From NCBI RefSeq assembly GCF_001425165.1, contig NZ_LMDU01000005.1:16040-80039 (forward strand): a DNA stretch of 64,000 bases. The letters run 5' to 3'. This DNA is from Pelomonas sp. Root405 (GTDB lineage Bacteria > Pseudomonadota > Gammaproteobacteria > Burkholderiales > Burkholderiaceae_C). Shown here piece after piece: positions 59,240 to 64,000 of the stretch. The translations under genes were made by a program, and so were the position numbers. Below the pieces are notes generated by a model. It was not told the DNA's origin. It made no database searches and was given only the letters and a program-made list of their open reading frames with translations. Position 1 is the stretch's first letter. Every line of letters starts with the position of its first letter.

Positions 59240-60834
59240 GTGGGAAGTCCTCTGTAGACAAAGTTGCGGGCGCGCACTTCTCCGGCCCCGGCACTGAACA
59301 GCGCTGGCCGCAGGCTGACGAAGCCGCCGAACACGTTGTGATGCAGGCCCGAGACCTCCATCTGCCATGAATGCTGTTTCCAGGTCTTGCCGCCGTCGTG
59401 CGAGTAGTGCCAGGTGACGACGTTCTCGCGGTTGACGAGGCGGATATGGACGCGGCGGGTGGCCATGCTTTCGCGCATCCACGAATGCTCCTGGCCGTAG
59501 CCGTAGGTGAACATCTGCGTGCTGCTGAAGCCGATGCCGACGTGGCCGCGCTCTTCGTAGAACAGCGCCAGGCCGCCGTGGCTATTGGGGTCGCCTCCGG
59601 TGATCTCCAGCTCGACCGAGACCTCGTAGCTGCGGTCGCCGGCCTGGCAGGTCAGCGGCGAGGAGTCGGGCAGCGCCTTGCCCTTGCCGCGGATGAGGAG
59701 CGACTTGTCTTCGAAGCGCAGGCGTTTGGCTTCATCCGGGCTGGGCGCGTGGAAGGCCCATTGCAGACCCAGCCTGCCGCTGGAAAAGTCGTCGGACAGT
59801 GCGAAGCCGGCCTTGCTCGGCTTGCCGCCAGGACTTCTCAATCGGGGCTTGGGCAGCGGCCGGTCCAGCGTGCCGCCCTTGGCGCGCAGCCAGCCGTCCT
59901 TCGTCCACTCGACCGGCTCCAGCAGCGCCTGGCGGCCGAGCGTGCGAAAACCGTTCTCATAGCCGTGATAGACCATCCACCAGTCGCCTGCCGGCCCTTC
60001 GACGACAGTCGCATGGCCGCGCGACCACCAGGGTTCGCTGGCGCTGACGGTGCGCACGATGGGATTGTTAGGGGCGTCTTCCCACGGGCCGTGCACGGAG
60101 CGCGAGCGGGCGACGGTGACCATGTGGCTGGTGGGTGGGCCGGCCGTGCCGCCGACGGCCGAGATCAGGTAGAACCACTCGCCGCGCCTGAACAGCTTCG
60201 GGCCCTCGGGCGCGAACATCTCGACGACCCAGTCCTTGGGGTACTGCCAGGGCTTCCAGGCGTTGTCCTCCAGCGGACCGTCGGTGGCAAGGCCGTCGTC
60301 CTTGAGCCGCACACGGCGGCCACCGTTGACGAAGAGGTAGCGCTTGCCGTCTTCGCCGACGACGTGGCCGGGGTCGATGCAGCCAGGCATCTTCAGGTCG
60401 ACAGGCGCGCTCCACGGGCCGCGGATGTCATCGGCATGGATGACGTAGACGCCCGTGCCGTTGTCCTGCAGCACCGGGATGTAGATGTAGAAGCGGCCCG
60501 CGTGCTTGATGAGGTCCATCGCCCACACCGTGCCGATGGGCTGCGTCAACGCAGCCGTGATCGGCGTCCAGTTCACCAGGTCCTGCGAGTGCCAGATGAC
60601 GGCGCCCGGGTAAGACTGGAAGGACGAGAACGTCATGTAGTAGTCGGCGCCGTCCTTGAGGATCGTCGGGTCGGCGTGGTCGCCGGCGACGATGGGGTTC
60701 AGGTAGGTGCCGTTGCCCAGGTCGGCCTTGCGCTGGCCTTCGATGCCGGCGGCGAAGCGCGGTGCGGCCAGTGCAGGGCTGACCGCCGTTCCCGCCAGTG
60801 CGGCTTGAAGCGCCGTGCGTCGTGAAATCGTCAT
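59236..60834 (-). CDS. GH43-family glycosidase-like enzyme
   Basis: ATG 60834 (MTISRRTALQAALAGTAVSP) overlaps the transporter stop and carries a Tat signal. The 532-aa protein has a five-bladed propeller typical of GH43: DHADPTILKDGADYYMTFSS with the general-base Asp, IDPGHVVGEDGKRYLFVNGG, and the acid Glu in MFAPEGPKLFRRGEW. The C-terminal 200 residues form a beta-sandwich (FALSDDFSSGRLGLQWAFHA) as in many GH43 enzymes. Probable substrates are arabino- or xylo-oligosaccharides. Confidence 0.92.
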   Translation of the reverse strand: MTISRRTALQAALAGTAVSPALAAPRFAAGIEGQRKADLGNGTYLNPIVAGDHADPTILKDGADYYMTFSSFQSYPGAVIWHSQDLVNWTPITAALTQPIGTVWAMDLIKHAGRFYIYIPVLQDNGTGVYVIHADDIRGPWSAPVDLKMPGCIDPGHVVGEDGKRYLFVNGGRRVRLKDDGLATDGPLEDNAWKPWQYPKDWVVEMFAPEGPKLFRRGEWFYLISAVGGTAGPPTSHMVTVARSRSVHGPWEDAPNNPIVRTVSASEPWWSRGHATVVEGPAGDWWMVYHGYENGFRTLGRQALLEPVEWTKDGWLRAKGGTLDRPLPKPRLRSPGGKPSKAGFALSDDFSSGRLGLQWAFHAPSPDEAKRLRFEDKSLLIRGKGKALPDSSPLTCQAGDRSYEVSVELEITGGDPNSHGGLALFYEERGHVGIGFSSTQMFTYGYGQEHSWMRESMATRRVHIRLVNRENVVTWHYSHDGGKTWKQHSWQMEVSGLHHNVFGGFVSLRPALFSAGAGEVRARNFVYRGLPT

Positions 60835-62273
60835 ACCTTGCCCCGCGTGGCTTCGAGTTGCCCGCGAATCTCCAGCATGCGGGCCTCCGTCAGCGGGAAG
60901 CGCAGGATGGCGATCAGCGCCAGCACCAGACCGATAACGGGGATGCCAGACAGCAGGATGCGTATCCAGAAGATGGCCTCGGGCGTCTGGATGGCCTGCT
61001 TGGAATCGAAGCCGGTGGCTTGCAGGATCCAGCCCGAAGCGCCCACGCCCAGGGCGATGCCCACCTTGGTGATCCACGACTGGCAGGCGGAGAACGAGCC
61101 CTCGCGACGCTGGCCGGTCTGGGCTTCGTCGTAGTCCACCACGTCACCGATGGTGGCGTTGTACAGCGTCCAGAAGCCCGCGCCGGTGAAGGCGACGAAG
61201 CCGCAGGCGAACAGCTGCAGGTAGGGCCGCGCCGGGTCATACAACCACCAGTCGCCAATGAAGGCGCAGATGGCCAACGCCAGCACCGTGGCCAAGGCCG
61301 CGCGCTTGCCGAAGCGGCGTGCGAGCCACCAGAAGAACGGAATGCCCGCGAAGCCGAAGGCCATGCCGGCCAGGCCCATCGCGGTGTTCCATTTCGTCGC
61401 CAGCACGATGTCGCCCTGGCAGACGTAATAGACCGTGGCGTAGTAGCCCAAAGCGCCCACCATCGCCGTGCCGATGCCGTAGGCCAGCGCCATCAGCAGC
61501 ACATGGCGGAAGGGCTGGCAGCGCAGGGTGCGCCACAGCGTGTCGGCAAACGGGATGTGGGTCTGCGTGCGCGACACCAGCTTTTCGTAGTAGCGCTCGC
61601 GCACCATCAGGAAGATGGCGATGGACACCGCCACCATGATGGCGCCCAGGATGGCGCAATAGGTCTGCGCGCCGCGCAGGATGTCGGGCTTGCCGGTGTC
61701 GGGGTCGTTGAAGATGGCCAGCGTCGTGAACTGCGCGGCGAAGAACATCGCCAGCTCCGGCCCCTTCTGGATGACGTTGCGGATGGCCATCACGGTCGTG
61801 CGCTCGTGATAGTCGGGCGTCATTTCCGAGCCGAGGCTGACCCAGGGCATGTTGAAGCAACTCATGATGGGCACGTAGATCACCATGCTGACCAGCATGA
61901 AGGCGAAGTACTGCATGTCCGTCCAGCCCTTGCCGACGGCAAACATCAGCGGCAGGCCGATGCCGGCCAGGATGCCGCCGATCAGGATGAACGGGCGCCG
62001 CCGGCCGTACCGGGTGCGCGTGTTGTCCGAGATCCAGCCGAAGATCGCATCGCTGGCCGCGTCGATAAAGATCTTGACCATCTGCACCGTCGAGATCAGG
62101 CCCGGCGCCACGCCAAGGAAGATGTTGAAGACGTGGAAGGCCAGCGACGGGTAGAGCCAGTGCCCCCACATGTCGAGGATGGAACCAAGGCCGAAGCCGA
62201 CCTTCTGCCGCATGGGCAGGCGGTCGCTGGCCGCTGGCGCAAGCTGCGCCATGTGGAGGGTGCTGGCGTTCAC
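60831..62273 (-). CDS. GPH-family sugar:cation symporter
   Basis: I prefer GTG 62273, which overlaps the GH1 stop as GTGA; ATG 62252 is an alternative. The 480-aa protein has about 12 membrane helices and GPH (glycoside-pentoside-hexuronide) signatures: GFGLGSILDMWGHWLY, ASDAIFGWISDNTRTRYGRR and YNATIGDVVDYDEAQTGQRR. It resembles XylP/MelB-type symporters and should import xylo- or gluco-oligosaccharides produced by the surrounding hydrolases. ATGA overlap with GH43. Confidence 0.92.
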   Translation of the reverse strand: MNASTLHMAQLAPAASDRLPMRQKVGFGLGSILDMWGHWLYPSLAFHVFNIFLGVAPGLISTVQMVKIFIDAASDAIFGWISDNTRTRYGRRRPFILIGGILAGIGLPLMFAVGKGWTDMQYFAFMLVSMVIYVPIMSCFNMPWVSLGSEMTPDYHERTTVMAIRNVIQKGPELAMFFAAQFTTLAIFNDPDTGKPDILRGAQTYCAILGAIMVAVSIAIFLMVRERYYEKLVSRTQTHIPFADTLWRTLRCQPFRHVLLMALAYGIGTAMVGALGYYATVYYVCQGDIVLATKWNTAMGLAGMAFGFAGIPFFWWLARRFGKRAALATVLALAICAFIGDWWLYDPARPYLQLFACGFVAFTGAGFWTLYNATIGDVVDYDEAQTGQRREGSFSACQSWITKVGIALGVGASGWILQATGFDSKQAIQTPEAIFWIRILLSGIPVIGLVLALIAILRFPLTEARMLEIRGQLEATRGKV

Positions 62274-63748
62274 AGGATCTTTCTTGTCTTCACGACGTCG
62301 GAGTAATAGCGGGCAGACAGCTTGGGCGTGCGGACCTGCGTCTTGAAGTCGCAGTGGACGATGCCGAACCGGCGCTGGTAGCCGTCTTCCCATTCGTAGT
62401 TGTCGATGAACGACCACAGGAAGTAGCCCTTCAGCGGCACGCCGTCGGCAATGGCGCGATGGGCCTCGCGCAGGTAGCTGCGCAGGTAGTCGCGGCGGTG
62501 CAGGTCCACCACCTCGCCGTTGACGACGGGCTCGTCGTCGTAGCCGCAGCCGTTCTCGGTGATGTAGATCGCGGCGTGGCCGTAGACCTCGTGGCAGAAG
62601 CGCGTGGCCCAGTACATGGACTGCGGCACGAGGCGCAGCCAGGGGCTGTCTGCGCGGGGATAGTTGGTGGGGTTGGTCAGCGTTTCGTAGCCGCTATCTG
62701 TCGCACCGGTCTTGGCGGCGCGCACGAAGGTGCCGCTGTAGATGTTGAGGCCGAGGAAGTCGGTCGGCAGGCTGATGAGGGCGAAGTCGCCGGGCTGCAC
62801 GTCGGGCGCGTCGGCACCCACGCGCGCCAGGAAGTTGGCGGTGTACTTGCCGGCCTGGATGGCGCCCAGGATCTGCGCATTGCGGTCGATGAACCAGGCC
62901 TTGGCGGCGGCGATGTCGGCCGGCGTTTCCGTCACGGGCACGGACACGGCGCAGTTGTCGGTCAGGCCGACGACGGCGCCCTTGCCGCCAAACTTGCGCA
63001 CGGCCCTCACCCCGTGCCCGTGGCACAGCAGCGCGTGGTGATAGGTCTGGTTGACGACCTTGGCGCTCTCCTTGCGGCCCGGCGCCTTGGTGCCGGTGCC
63101 GTAGCCCAGCAGCGTGAAGCAGAGGATCTCGTTCAACGTGATCCAGTGCTTCACGTCCTTGGCGAAGGCCTTGACGACGGTGTCGGCGTAGGTTGCGAAC
63201 GCATCGACCGTGACGCGCGAGGTCCAGCCGCCGCGGTCCTCCAGCGACTGCGGCAGGTCCCAGTGGAACAGCGTCACCCACGGCTCGATGCCGTGCTTCT
63301 TCATGCTGGCGAAGAGGCGGTGATAGAAGTCCAGCCCCTTCTGATTCAGCGCGCCGTCGCCATTCGGGTAGATGCGCGGCCAGGCGAGGGACAGGCGGTA
63401 CTTCTTGATGCCGAGCGAGGCCATCAAGGCGAAGTCTTCGTCGAAGCGGTGGTAGTGGTCGCAGGCCACGTCGGGCGTGTGGCCCTGGTAGACCTTGCCG
63501 GGGATGCGGGCGAAGCGGTCCCAGACGGACTCGCCCTTGCCGTCCTCGAAGGCCGCGCCCTCGATCTGCGCGGACGCCGCAGCGACGCCGAAGGCGAAAT
63601 CCGCAGGGAAGGCGCTGGCGTATGTCAACGCTGTCAGTTTGGCCGCAGAAAGGGGCTGTGGCGTCGCGGCCAACGCGGCCGGCGCGAGTACCGGCAGGGT
63701 GGTGGCGGCAAGGAGCTGGCGGCGGCGCAGGGGGCGAGAAGAAGTCAT
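62270..63748 (-). CDS. GH1-family beta-glucosidase with Tat signal
   Basis: A 492-aa protein starting MTSSRPLRRRQLLAATTLPV, a Tat signal ending near ALAA. GH1 motifs: FAFGVAAASAQIEGAAFEDG, HWDLPQSLEDRGGW, acid/base Glu in ITLNEILCF (NEI instead of the usual NEP), nucleophile Glu in IYITENGCGY and the C-terminal [20 protein letters not shown]. It hydrolyses beta-glucosides to glucose in the periplasm. Closely related to the truncated gene upstream at the right edge; both ends read nearly the same over 54 residues. Confidence 0.95.
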   Translation of the reverse strand: MTSSRPLRRRQLLAATTLPVLAPAALAATPQPLSAAKLTALTYASAFPADFAFGVAAASAQIEGAAFEDGKGESVWDRFARIPGKVYQGHTPDVACDHYHRFDEDFALMASLGIKKYRLSLAWPRIYPNGDGALNQKGLDFYHRLFASMKKHGIEPWVTLFHWDLPQSLEDRGGWTSRVTVDAFATYADTVVKAFAKDVKHWITLNEILCFTLLGYGTGTKAPGRKESAKVVNQTYHHALLCHGHGVRAVRKFGGKGAVVGLTDNCAVSVPVTETPADIAAAKAWFIDRNAQILGAIQAGKYTANFLARVGADAPDVQPGDFALISLPTDFLGLNIYSGTFVRAAKTGATDSGYETLTNPTNYPRADSPWLRLVPQSMYWATRFCHEVYGHAAIYITENGCGYDDEPVVNGEVVDLHRRDYLRSYLREAHRAIADGVPLKGYFLWSFIDNYEWEDGYQRRFGIVHCDFKTQVRTPKLSARYYSDVVKTRKIL

Positions 63749-63835
63749 CTGGATGGTCCTCGGTAGACCGCATGGGGGGCGGAGGCCCGCTGCGGCGCGA
63801 GGGAATATAGAGGGCTTGGCTCGACCCGCTTCATT

Positions 63836-64000
<165 letters not shown>

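Overview
The window is about 64 kb of very GC-rich DNA from what looks like a betaproteobacterium of the order Burkholderiales, probably the Roseateles/Mitsuaria/Rubrivivax group. That placement rests on codon use, an Hrp/Ysc-type secretion locus and Tat-exported glycoside hydrolases. It is inference, because no rRNA or housekeeping marker is present. Genes are tightly packed, and many are joined by 4-bp ATGA stop/start overlaps.

Layout. (1) 1-12.5 kb, minus strand: an operon of a giant 2823-aa protein, a 1081-aa protein and a third gene cut by the left edge. (2) 12.6-15.5 kb: small genes (exported peptide, DUF3616-like protein, GIY-YIG-like protein, His-rich exported protein). (3) 15.6-36.1 kb: a nearly complete type III secretion system (T3SS). 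A minus-strand operon runs lytic transglycosylase, sctV, C, D, F-like, I, J, K, L, N, O, P-like, an unassigned gene, a cytosolic histidine kinase and FixJ-type regulator, sctQ, R, S, T and three small genes. A divergent plus-strand operon carries sctU, a FliO-like gene, a GNAT gene and a DUF6683-like gene. (4) 36.3-37.0 kb: a monocistronic gene for a probable secreted filament or translocator subunit with a strong terminator. (5) 37-43.4 kb: exported proteins (a beta-propeller lipoprotein, two DUF6683-like proteins, two tandem paralogs). (6) 43.4-51.6 kb: candidate secreted effectors on the minus strand (LysM + RES-like toxin, LysM-LysM-CHAP peptidoglycan hydrolase, PD-(D/E)xK nuclease-like protein, DUF1521/NopE-like autocleaving protein), several followed by immunity-like partners. 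(7) 51.7-56.4 kb: VOC protein, Lrp/AsnC regulator, NIPSNAP protein, a small conserved protein and a hybrid sensor kinase. (8) 56.5-64 kb: a beta-glycan utilisation operon (two GH1, GPH symporter, GH43, GH39, GH5).

The main discovery candidate is a 78-bp promoter-like module present four times: at 45651-45728, 48849-48926, 51613-51690 and, inverted, 36068-36145. Each copy reads toward a candidate T3SS substrate gene. All four align without gaps and end in a -10-like hexamer (TGCAAT three times, TTTAAT once) at the same register, 17 bp after a -35-like element. This predicts a shared regulon that ties the effector island to the T3SS. A second result is that the 98-aa needle-like protein and the 227-aa secreted subunit share a C-terminal motif ending in ARKQ, which suggests related polymerising helices.
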